Assembly (NCBI GenBank): GCA_016711125.1
Contig: JADJTQ010000005.1
Span: forward strand, 682,001 to 746,000
Direction of reading: 5' to 3'
DNA: 64,000 nucleotides
Source: Saprospiraceae bacterium
Lineage (GTDB): Bacteria > Bacteroidota > Bacteroidia > Chitinophagales > Saprospiraceae
Both the position numbers and the translations under genes were made by a program. The notes under the pieces were generated by a model. The model was not told the origin of the DNA, ran no database searches, and saw only the letters and a program-made list of their open reading frames with translations. This document shows positions 32,514-41,050 of the stretch, one piece after another. Positions within the stretch are counted from its first letter, which is position 1, and each line of letters begins with the position of its first letter.

Positions 32514-33149
32514 GTGATTAAAATTGAAATTGCCAGGGAAATCAATCGAAGGCTGGATTTCTATTTTCCCAATCCACCGATTCCTTTAAATCACAAGGAT
32601 CCCTACACCCTATTGATTGCAGTATTGCTTTCTGCCCAATGTACGGATGCTCGCGTAAATAAAATAACACCGATCTTGTTTGATAAGGCAGACAATCCCC
32701 GCGCGATGGAACGACTAGGTCTTGACCAAATACAGGAGATCATCAGGCCGTGTGGACTTTCCCCAATGAAATCTAAGGGCATCTACGGTCTATCGAAAAT
32801 ATTGCTGGATAAGTACAACGGTACTGTGCCTGCCGATATGAAATTACTTGAAGAATTGCCAGGTGTAGGTCATAAAACAGCTTCTGTTGTTATGTGTCAG
32901 GCATTTAACAAACCTGCTTTTCCTGTAGACACGCACATCCATAGATTGGCTTTCCGATGGAAACTCAGTACAGGTAAAAGTGTCGAAAAAACAGAAAAGG
33001 ATTTGAAGAAATTGTTTCCAATCGAATCCTGGAACAAAATACATTTACAGATGATCTATTTTGGACGCAAATTTTGTCCCGCCAGAGGGCACAATCCTAC
33101 TGAATGCCCTATATGCAAAGATTTTGGACGCCGATCTTTATTTAAATAG
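32514..33149 (+). CDS. nth: Endonuclease III (DNA glycosylase/AP lyase)
   Basis: An intact 211-residue protein. It has the helix-hairpin-helix LPGVGHKTAS with Lys121 and the catalytic Asp139 in FPVDTHIHRL. It excises oxidised pyrimidines and nicks at AP sites. The C-terminal cluster region reads FCPARGHNPTECPIC and then has no fourth cysteine. The usual four-cysteine Fe-S spacing (C-x6-C-x2-C-x5-C) is thus not met. It follows the acyl-CoA reductase with a 14-base gap and ends in TAG directly against a repeat array. Confidence 0.9.
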   Translation: MIKIEIAREINRRLDFYFPNPPIPLNHKDPYTLLIAVLLSAQCTDARVNKITPILFDKADNPRAMERLGLDQIQEIIRPCGLSPMKSKGIYGLSKILLDKYNGTVPADMKLLEELPGVGHKTASVVMCQAFNKPAFPVDTHIHRLAFRWKLSTGKSVEKTEKDLKKLFPIESWNKIHLQMIYFGRKFCPARGHNPTECPICKDFGRRSLFK

Positions 33150-33587
33150 AGAAGTCGGAAGACCGAAGACCGAAACCGGAAGCAATTCACTTGTAGTTTT
33201 TACTTGAAGAAGTCTCTGCTAGAAATGTACTCGTATAATAATGCTTTGATGCTCTCAATCCGGGCTTCCTAATCCCGTTGGGCTTAGGAAGCCCTACTTT
33301 TCCCTTTGCGAGCTCCGCGTTCTCTGCGAGAGGAAATAGGCCTGTAGTCGGAAGACCGAATTTCGAGGCAAACAAATGCTATAACATTAACAAGTCGGGC
33401 TTACTAATCTCGTTTGGCTAAGGAATCCCTACTTTCCCTTTTACGAGCTCAGCGCTCTCTGCGAGAGGAAATAGGCCTGTAGTCGGAAGACCGAATTTAG
33501 AGGCAAATAAATGCTAGAGCATTCACAAGCCGGACTTACTAATCCCGTGGGGTTAAGGAATCCTACGTTCTTAGATCCCTCTGCGGG
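33150..33587. repeat. Convergent intergenic region filled by ~135-base imperfect tandem repeats
   Basis: From the base after the nth stop there are short words (GAAGTCGGAAGACCGAAGACCG), then units at 33261-33395 and 33396-33530 and a partial third to about 33575. The units share CTCTGCGAGAGGAAATAGGC, CTGTAGTCGGAAGACCGAAT and AGGCAAA.AAATGCTA. Unit 1 opens with a perfect hairpin, GGGCTTCCTA (33262) with TAGGAAGCCC (ending 33294). The array fills the space between nth and the end of the convergent TamL gene. No coding potential is seen. Confidence 0.8.
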
Positions 33588-35911
33588 CTAAAAAGGGTAG
33601 TTAATCGCAAAATTCCAGTTAATAATTTCATTAAGAGGAACTTGGCCCTTTAGTGCACTATAACTACCTGCTTCATCTGGAAAAGGATTTCTAACCTTGA
33701 GACCAACATCCAATATCACTTTAAAATAATCAGCATCAAATCGCATGCCGGCACCTGATCCAAGAGCAATTTGCCTTAAGAAATCTTTGCTGATGGTACT
33801 GCCTTCTCGTTCGTCTTTTTATGGTCCAGATATTTCCAGCATCGAGAAAAAGGCACCCTCAATACGCCAGAAAATGTCAAAGCGATATTCAGCATTGAGA
33901 AGGATCTTTAGATCACCAGTTTGGAAAAATGGACTATTGTTACGACGTATTACAGAAGTATCTTGATAGCCTCCAGGCCCAAGCTCTCTGATCCGCCAAG
34001 CCCTCATGCTTAGGGGACCGCCGAGATAAAATTGTCTCACGAACGGAATCACTTCAGAACTCCCAAAAGCACTTCCAATGCCAAAGTTTGCGCGAAAAGC
34101 AAGTGCCTGTTCTCCGCCTAGTTTTTTATACAGTCGACCCTCGATTTCAAGCTTGGCAAATTGAGCAAAGGTTAGGTCTCCTATGCGGAACGGTTGATTT
34201 AATCGATTGGCTATCAGGTTAGCTAAATAAATTTCGGTACCGCTTATCTCAAATGCACCGATGAATGCGGATGAAAAACCACGGGTGCTCTGCAGTCGTT
34301 CGATCGTATAATTGATTTTATTCAGAAAAATACTGGTGAATAGTTGGGGGGCAAAAGATTTTCTCGCAAACGTTTCTTCCGTGTAGATCGAATCAAACTG
34401 CTCGCGGATGGTAGGATTAAAATAGGTGATAGAAGGGTGGATCACCTGGATTCCTTTGCGGCCCGAGGTTGAAGCAATGGTAGACCTAAATCCATATTGT
34501 GCCGTAAGAGAGTGATAATTGAAAAAGTCGAACAGGTCAACGTATTCGTAGGTTAGATCAATAATCGAAGTACCATTGGATTTTATCCGATCATACTTTT
34601 CGCTCGAAAGTATATTTGCGTTCTGCAAAGCACGATAGAGTCCAAAATAATCTGCATATCTCGGGATTTCCAGGGTGTTTGAGAAATTAAAATTTACGGC
34701 ATTAAAAATCCCGGACAATTTGGGGTCAACCTCAAAACTTAAATCTAAAATATTAGAAAGTCTCTCTGACCCACCGAGAAAATTATTATTAATAAGTCCA
34801 GGTTGGTTCCTAAACCGATAAATGATTGACTGCTTACTGTAGTACGATTTAGTTCAAATTCCAAATTAGTTTCAATGCGTTTTGCGGGCAGCAAGTTGAT
34901 CTCGAAATCAACAATATTAGACTCATCTTGTCTTTGTGTCGTATTAATATCGGCAAATTGAATGGCTGGAAGCTGTAATTGAGTTCTGGTAATGGTTAAA
35001 TCCTCGCGTTTATATAATTCACCTGGTTTTAATTTAATATAGTTTAGTAACGAATGCGGGTTAATACGATTTTTAGTGTCGAAATTATAGAACTGGATGG
35101 AGTCGATGACGAGCTTTTTGCCAGACAATTGATCTGGGCCATCAAAACGATTATTGACAATTACATTACCTATATATTTTTGGCTGAATCGACCATCTTG
35201 CCCAGGTAAAAGCCGAAGTCGCATTTGGACGGTTGCATCACTGGTGTCGAAAGCTTCCAGTGGACTAAAGTTGCCCAATGACAGATTTGCAAAACCCCTT
35301 TCCTGGAGATCTTTGAGTATCCTTAGTTTTTCGTTGTACAAGGCACTATTGGATACCGGTAATCCTGGTTTGAGATAGGTGTTATTGATGTCTTCCTGAA
35401 GAAATGTGTTGACTAACGTATCCGGAGCCTGCAGGTCGTATGACTCAATGGTATAAAGTTCGTTGGGTTTAATGAAGTATGTTACAAAAACCCTGGAATT
35501 CTTTACCGAGTCGGAATACCATACTTGGGGCTTCAGATAACCCCGGTTAAACAATAGCTCCCGCATCGCCTGAGCGGCTATCTGGGTAGAAAGGGTGTCA
35601 TAGATACTGGGTGGTTCCACAAGTTTGCGTTGGACAAATTTGTCGAAATCTGTGGTATCACCCTTTTCCTGTTGTCGGTAATAAAACCATAGACGGGGTT
35701 TAAAGAAGATAAAGGTTTTATCGTTGGGTTTTTGTTTGATCTGGGTCTGCAATTCATATCTCAGCACACTTTTATCACGAATGGAATCTCCACCGATAAA
35801 TTTCAATTGATTTCTCACTAAGATATCTTCTCCTTCTTTCAGGTATTTACTGGTATTGCAGGAAGAATAGAGAAGCAATACAGGAACCAGAAGAGAAGCG
35901 ATCTTCAACAA
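33588..35911 (-). CDS. TamL-like translocation and assembly module lipoprotein (BamA/TamA family, frameshifted)
   Basis: About 775 residues after bridging breaks near 34780, 33830 and 33815. The N-terminus has a hydrophobic segment ending LLLYSSC followed by NTSKYLKEGEDILVRNQ, the lipobox and opening seen on Bacteroidota TamL. POTRA-like segments follow, then a 16-strand-type barrel with FYLGGPLSMRAWRIRELGPG and FDAGNIW, ending NWNFAINYPF with the terminal aromatic. It probably inserts proteins in the outer membrane. The start is uncertain: an ATG at 35992 would overlap the divergent methyltransferase, and a TTG at 35911 fits the signal peptide better. Confidence 0.82.
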
Positions 35912-35943
35912 TTGACTAAATTTATGAGATTGATCAACCCAAT

Positions 35944-36701
35944 ATGAATAGTCAGCAAGTTTCAAAGGCTCAGATAAAATATTTACAATCACTAAAACTA
36001 AAAAAGTATCGGCAAAAGTATGGTTGTTTCGTTGCAGAGGGTAGAAAAGTAGTCGAGGAACTACTGAAAGATAATCTACTTAAAATCAATTCTGTATATG
36101 CCATTGATTCCTGAGAATGTCCCGATCAGGTATTTGCGGATGAGACTGAGATGGCGTTTTACCGTCGCACGGAGGCATCGCTTAAACAAGTGAGTAGTTT
36201 TATTACGCTCGATGAAGTGCTTGCCGTTTTGAGATTCCACTACCAGTTGCGCCAACATATTCAGGAAATTGGATCTTATATCTGGATGGCGTTTCAGATC
36301 CAGGAAACTTAGGAACCATACTCAGGTCGGCCGATTGGTTTGGAGTTGAGCATGTGATTTTATCTCATGGATCGGTTGATTGTTTCAATCCTAAGTGCAT
36401 ACAAGCTTCGATGGGTAGCATAGGTAGAGTGACTGTCAACTATCTCGATTTTGACCAGCTCCCGGGATTATTGCCCGAAGGAATTCCAGTATATCTGGCA
36501 GAAAGTGCTGGTGCCGATGTTCATACATTAAAAATTGACAATCCCTCCATCTTAGTGATCGGTAGTGAGAGTCATGGTGTCTCCAAAGCAATGTATCGAA
36601 AGAATGTGATTTCGGTTGCGATACCCAGACACGCCCAAAGCCAAGCTGAATCTCTTAATGCCGCAATGGCTGCTACTGCGCTACTTGCCTTACTCTCTTA
36701 G
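35944..36701 (+). pseudogene. SpoU/TrmH-family RNA 2'-O-methyltransferase, with in-frame TGA and a frameshift
   Basis: The ATG at 35944 opens MNSQQVSKAQIKYLQSLKLK and FVAEGRKVVEELL, the usual substrate-binding N-terminus. After AIDS comes a TGA at 36112, and the same frame continues ECPDQVFADETEMAFYRRTE. Near 36230 the frame shifts, and the SpoU motifs follow: DPGNLGTILRSADWFG, QASMGSIGRV, ILVIGSESHGVS and IPRHAQSQAESLNAAMAATA. The knot domain is otherwise complete. TGA for TGG is one base, so two reading errors could explain it, but true inactivation is also possible. Confidence 0.82.
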
Positions 36702-36725
36702 TGCTTTCTAAAGATTGGAGACGAC

Positions 36726-37787
36726 TTAAAGCAATTTTTCTAAAGTAGCATCCAACTCATAGGGACTCACTGAGGTCGATGCGATCATACCGTCCTTGTC
36801 GATCAGAAAAGTTTTTGGAATTCCACGCACACCGTATACCGATGCAGGCTCAGAATTCCAATACCTTAGATCGCTTACATGGTTTGGCCAGTTCAACTTA
36901 TCCTGATCAATAGCTTGTTTCCATTTTTCTGCCTGTCCTGGTCTGTCCAGGGAGACGCTAAAAACCGTAAATCCTTTGTTTTTGTATTTATTATAGGTTT
37001 GTACCACATGTGGATTGGCCCTTCTGCATGGTCCACACCAACTTGCCCAAAAGTCCAGCAAAACAACCTGACCTTTTAAGTCAGAGAGTTTCATGATTTG
37101 GCCATCCGGATTCGGCAGTGCAATATCTGGTGCGGGTTGGCCAACCTTAATTACCTCCTGCGACTGCGTTCTAGCGAGTTGCTTCTCCACGTTGTCGATT
37201 TCTGTGGTATAGAGTGTCGTATATTGAGATTCAGGATATTTTTCCTTGAGTCTTTCAGCTACCTTCCGCATCGTACTGATATTCTCCATATTTGGCTGCA
37301 AGCCAACCATGGCATAATGCATACTTGCTATCGGATTGGAAGCACCTTCAATTAATGCGGGGATATCACTTGCACTTAATTCTCGCTTTCGCATTTTATT
37401 CATGTTGGCAAGCATATCAGTTGCAGCCTCTGAACCCTCGATCACAAATTCATGGGTTCCGATTTGGTTCAGACTTGTGTTAACTTTCATCTTTGTCTCA
37501 GTGCCATCCAGAAAAAAGAAAGCCCTTTGAGATCCTACCCTTATGCGGTAGATGCCCGGCTGAAGTTTTTCCTCCAGATTAATTTCAAAGGCACCATTAG
37601 ACGCAATCGGTGCTTTTGCGATCACCTGTGTGGTATTGAGCATTACTTGATCAAAAAAAAGTTGTAAGTCCTGGGCATCTGAAACCGTACCGGAAAGTGA
37701 GACTCCCTTGCTCGTACCCAAATTTTCACAGGCACTAAGCATAGTGAGACCGATTGACAAAATCAGCAAGTATTTGAAAATTTTCAT
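36726..37787 (-). CDS. TlpA-like thioredoxin-fold lipoprotein with DUF4369-like N-terminal region
   Basis: The start at 37787 gives MKIFKYLLILSIGLTMLSAC, a lipoprotein signal with Cys as mature residue one. The first 200 residues have a beta-rich start (SLSGTVSDAQDLQLFFDQVM, then GIYRIRVGSQRAFFF) like the domain often fused before AhpC/TSA-type thioredoxins in Bacteroidota. The C-terminal 140 residues hold GQPAPDIALPNPDGQ, the redox motif WASWCGPCRRANPH and the cis-proline loop RGIPKTFLID. It is probably a periplasmic disulfide reductase tethered to a membrane. It stands alone and converges on the methyltransferase. Confidence 0.88.
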   Translation of the reverse strand: MKIFKYLLILSIGLTMLSACENLGTSKGVSLSGTVSDAQDLQLFFDQVMLNTTQVIAKAPIASNGAFEINLEEKLQPGIYRIRVGSQRAFFFLDGTETKMKVNTSLNQIGTHEFVIEGSEAATDMLANMNKMRKRELSASDIPALIEGASNPIASMHYAMVGLQPNMENISTMRKVAERLKEKYPESQYTTLYTTEIDNVEKQLARTQSQEVIKVGQPAPDIALPNPDGQIMKLSDLKGQVVLLDFWASWCGPCRRANPHVVQTYNKYKNKGFTVFSVSLDRPGQAEKWKQAIDQDKLNWPNHVSDLRYWNSEPASVYGVRGIPKTFLIDKDGMIASTSVSPYELDATLEKLL

Positions 37788-38041
37788 ATTATTTAAGAAT
37801 TTAAAATCAAAGTTATTATCAGCAGGGATTACTAAAACCATTAAACAGGTTTGTATTACAATATGTTTACCCTCAACATATTTACCAACGGCAACTGCCC
37901 ATGCCTTAGTGTGCCTCTATATGGCGGATATTAGATCATATTAAAACGATTGCAAATATATAGATCTAAGGTCCCATGCCTTATATTTCCGTTAGAAAAA
38001 TTTGACACGTTATTCAAGTTCTGCGATTATAAAATTGCAAA

Positions 38042-38079
38042 GACGAAATATTCGTCATAAATTAGTCGAAAAATACGAC
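38042..38079. promoter_or_regulatory. Two related 15-base palindromic boxes before the radical SAM gene
   Basis: GACGAAATATTCGTC (38042-38056) and GTCGAAAAATACGAC (38065-38079) match at 11 of 15 positions and each is near-palindromic. They lie 23 bases apart, about two helical turns, and end two bases before the ATG at 38082. This is the layout of a cooperative operator. The regulator is unknown. Confidence 0.45.
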
Positions 38080-38081
38080 AA

Positions 38082-39141
38082 ATGGATACGCACATCAGAG
38101 GACGAGGGGCTCAGCTCAATACGCCAGACCCCTATGCTCAATTAATCAGAACTCAACTAAGGCCCTTGAAGGAAGATGTGGATGATGGCTCTTTGCGCAA
38201 TAGCCAGTTTATCACGGTATATCCGAAGACCATTGTGAATGAAGTGAAGAGCCCGGATGTGGGTATGGATTTTTCAATTAATCCTTATCAGGGTTGTGAA
38301 CATGGCTGCGTCTACTGCTATGCTCGCAATACACATCCTTATTGGGGTTACAGTGCGGGTCTGGAATTTGAATCAAAGATCATGGTAAAGCTCAATGCCC
38401 CAGATTTATTACACCATCATTTAAGCAATCCCAAATGGAAGGCAACTCCCATCGTGCTTTCCGGCAATACAGATTGTTATCAGCCAATCGAAGCAAAAGT
38501 GAAATTGACCCGCTCATTGCTCAAGGTCTTTCATGACTTCCGGCATCCCACTGGAATAATTACCAAGAATGCATTGGTACAGCGTGACGTAGACATCCTT
38601 GCGGATCTTAGTAGAGACAATTTGGTCAAGGTGATCATTTCGATCACTACACTCGACGATGATCTACGGCAAAAACTGGAGCCCCGGACCTCCACGATCA
38701 AACGTCGTTTTCAAACTCTGGCATTTCTGGCCAAAGAAGGTATCCCCGTCTCAGTAATGGTAGCTCCGATCATTCCAGGTATCAATGATCATGAGGTGAT
38801 GGAGATTGTTCGGATCAGTGCCTTAATGGGAGCTCAAAGTGCTGGATACACTGTCGTCCGGCTGAATGGCGATGTTGAAACCATTTTTAGCGATTGGCTT
38901 TCGATCGTGATGCCTGAGCGTAGGGACAAGGTCCTTAATAAAATTGCATCTTGCCATGGTGGAAAAACAGGAGACAGCCGTTTTGGAACCCGGGATGCGC
39001 GGAGAAGGTAAGATTGCCCAAATCATCCGTGATCAATTTAAGTTGGCAGTAAACAAGCATATGGGTGATATTTCACCTGTCCATCTCAATACCGATCTTT
39101 ATGAAAGGCATCGATCATCACAGATGTTGATTGAATTTTAG
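38082..39141 (+). CDS. PA0069-family radical SAM protein (one frameshift near the 3' end)
   Basis: About 352 residues. The cluster motif is GCEHGCVYCYARNTH (CxxxCxxC), with MDFSINPYQ before it and WKATPIVLSGNTDCYQPIE, TGIITKNALVQRDVDIL and PVSVMVAPIIPGIND after it. Near 38992 an extra G in CCCGGG shifts the frame. Correcting it joins GDSRFGTRMRGEGKIAQIIR to a tail ending HRSSQMLIEF at 39141. The family resembles spore photoproduct lyase-like radical SAM enzymes, but its substrate is not established. The gene carries palindromic boxes directly before its start. Confidence 0.88.
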
Positions 39142-39213
39142 TAGACCAATGACCTACGGGTAATTACTTCAGCACCTAATTATTCTTATTTTGTGATTTT
39201 CAACTAAGCAAAG

Positions 39214-39789
39214 ATGCAGACGAACGAACTTAGTGATTGGAAATTACTTCATAGAGAGGAGGGCCCGTGCATGCCTCTATTCAAGGCCGAGTTTCGACAT
39301 ATGCAGAATCCCCGTAATGGCAAGGTATTGAAAGCAATCGTCTTGAATGTATCTGATACCATTAATATCATAGCAATTACCAAGAAATTAGAATTGATAT
39401 TGGTTGAACAATTTCGTTTTGGGATCAATCGTAAATTAATTGAGTTGCCAGCCGGGTTAATGGATGGAGAAGAATCACCTCTTGCGGCAGCTAAGCGCGA
39501 ATTATTAGAAGAAACGGGTCACATCGCCGACTCATGGACCCTATTAGGAAAATCTTTTCTCAATCCAGCATACGTAAACAATGCATGTTATCACTTTTTG
39601 GCCCAGGAAGCTACCCTTGTCGCTGAGACATCACCCGATGAACTGGAAGATCTGAAAGTGAGTCTTTATCCCATCGCAGATTTGAGAGACCTCTTAGATT
39701 GCGAATTACTCAATGATGCGGTCGGAGTATCGGCATTCAGTTATCTTGGTAAATATCTTATGAGGCAGGCGAGTCACGATGAAGAATAA
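39214..39789 (+). CDS. NUDIX hydrolase, ADP-ribose pyrophosphatase-like
   Basis: An intact 191-residue protein. The Nudix box GLMDGEESPLAAAKRELLEE, then TGH (residues 81-103), fits Gx5Ex7REUxEE. The preceding LVEQFRFGINRKLIELPAG is the pattern of ADP-sugar pyrophosphatases, which hydrolyse ADP-ribose to AMP and ribose phosphate. It lies 49 bases before ctlX on the same strand and could share a transcript. Substrate preference cannot be read directly. Confidence 0.88.
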   Translation: MQTNELSDWKLLHREEGPCMPLFKAEFRHMQNPRNGKVLKAIVLNVSDTINIIAITKKLELILVEQFRFGINRKLIELPAGLMDGEESPLAAAKRELLEETGHIADSWTLLGKSFLNPAYVNNACYHFLAQEATLVAETSPDELEDLKVSLYPIADLRDLLDCELLNDAVGVSAFSYLGKYLMRQASHDEE

Positions 39790-39838
39790 CGGATCTTTTT
39801 AAGATGTATCTATCTTTGATCGGTAAGAAAATTTTCAG

Positions 39839-40780
39839 ATGAAGAACAAACAGTGTACTGATACAATCATGATGGTAAGGCCTTCTCACTTTGGCTTTAA
39901 TAGCGAAACCGCAATGAACAACGCATTTCAAAAAAATAAGGGAGATATAGACCCTGGAGAAATCCAACGTTTGGCTCTCGCGGAGTTTGATGGATTTGTT
40001 GAAAAACTTCGTGCAGCAGGAGTAAATATAGTACTTGTAGCGGACACTGAGTATCCACAAAAGACCGACGCTGTCTTTCCAAACAATTGGATCACTACGC
40101 ATGCTAATGGAGCTATTGTGACTTATCCAATGCAATCGAAAGTAAGGAGAAAAGAGAGGAGAGAAGATGTTGTTGAAATGCTGATGAAGGAATACAAATT
40201 TGATCGACGCTATTCACTGGAGCAGTATGAATCAAAGGAGCTGTATCTGGAAGGCACTGGAAGCATGATACTCGATCGGGTCAAGAAAGTGGTTTATGCA
40301 TGTATGAGCATCCGGACAGACCCAACGATCCTGGATAAATTTTGTGCATTGACGGGTTATGAACGAGTGGTGTTCGTGGCCAAAGATCGCAATGGACAGT
40401 TGATATACCATACTAATGTGATGTTGTGCCTGGGCAGGCACTTTGCAGTAATCTGCCTGCAGTCTATCAAAAATGAGGATGAGCAAAAACATGTTGTTGA
40501 TAAGTTGGAACGCTCCGGTCGCAAGATTATTGACATCAGCTTCGATCAGATGGAGCATTTTGCTGGTAATGTGCTTGAGATACGTGATTTGAAGGGACAT
40601 AGTCATGTTGTGATGTCAGACCAGGCTTTTGGAATCTTCACTGAAAGTCAAAAAGAAGCACTTGCTGAGTTTGGAAGGATATTGCATGCTCCACTCCATA
40701 CCATAGAGTCGTATGGGGGTGGAAGCGCCCGATGTATGATAGCCGAGATATTCACGCCGGCCGGTCAGTCAGAGTTCTAG
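39839..40780 (+). CDS. ctlX: Citrulline utilisation hydrolase CtlX-type, arginine deiminase superfamily
   Basis: An intact 313-residue protein. It has the guanidino-group-modifying fold with MMVRPSHFGFN at the start, DAVFPNNWITTH, LEGTGSMILDR, YHTNVMLCLG with the catalytic His, and GGGSARCMIAEIF with the nucleophile Cys299. Relatives in Bacteroidota are annotated CtlX and act on citrulline. Alternatives are dimethylarginine dimethylaminohydrolase-like enzymes. It is followed by 270 bases with no gene before the TonB receptor. Confidence 0.86.
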   Translation: MKNKQCTDTIMMVRPSHFGFNSETAMNNAFQKNKGDIDPGEIQRLALAEFDGFVEKLRAAGVNIVLVADTEYPQKTDAVFPNNWITTHANGAIVTYPMQSKVRRKERREDVVEMLMKEYKFDRRYSLEQYESKELYLEGTGSMILDRVKKVVYACMSIRTDPTILDKFCALTGYERVVFVAKDRNGQLIYHTNVMLCLGRHFAVICLQSIKNEDEQKHVVDKLERSGRKIIDISFDQMEHFAGNVLEIRDLKGHSHVVMSDQAFGIFTESQKEALAEFGRILHAPLHTIESYGGGSARCMIAEIFTPAGQSEF

Positions 40781-41050
40781 TTCTGTTATCTGGTACTATT
40801 GCCTATTAAACTGATATCAAATCGTTGTTGAACTTTAAACATTTTCATCATATTCAAGGTATGTCTATCAAATTAGTAAAAAGTTAATATGTGAGTAATT
40901 CATGGATGTAACAATACCTTAATTTGATACTTTTGTAATATGTTTTTGCTTGATGCTGAGCCTTATTATTAACCTCAATTTAATCTGGAGTTAAAAAGTA
41001 GGGCCTATTTTGCGAGTGAATATTTTATTACAAAACTTTACCTAGCAACT

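Noticed and set aside
36112..36114. Selenocysteine or recoded TGA in the methyltransferase
   Set aside because: The position is not a conserved Cys or Sec site, no SECIS-like hairpin follows, and a frameshift lies in the same gene.
40928..40935. TACTTTTG as promoter of the TonB receptor
   Set aside because: It fits TAnnTTTG but has no TTG at 17-23 bases upstream; chance match in AT-rich sequence.
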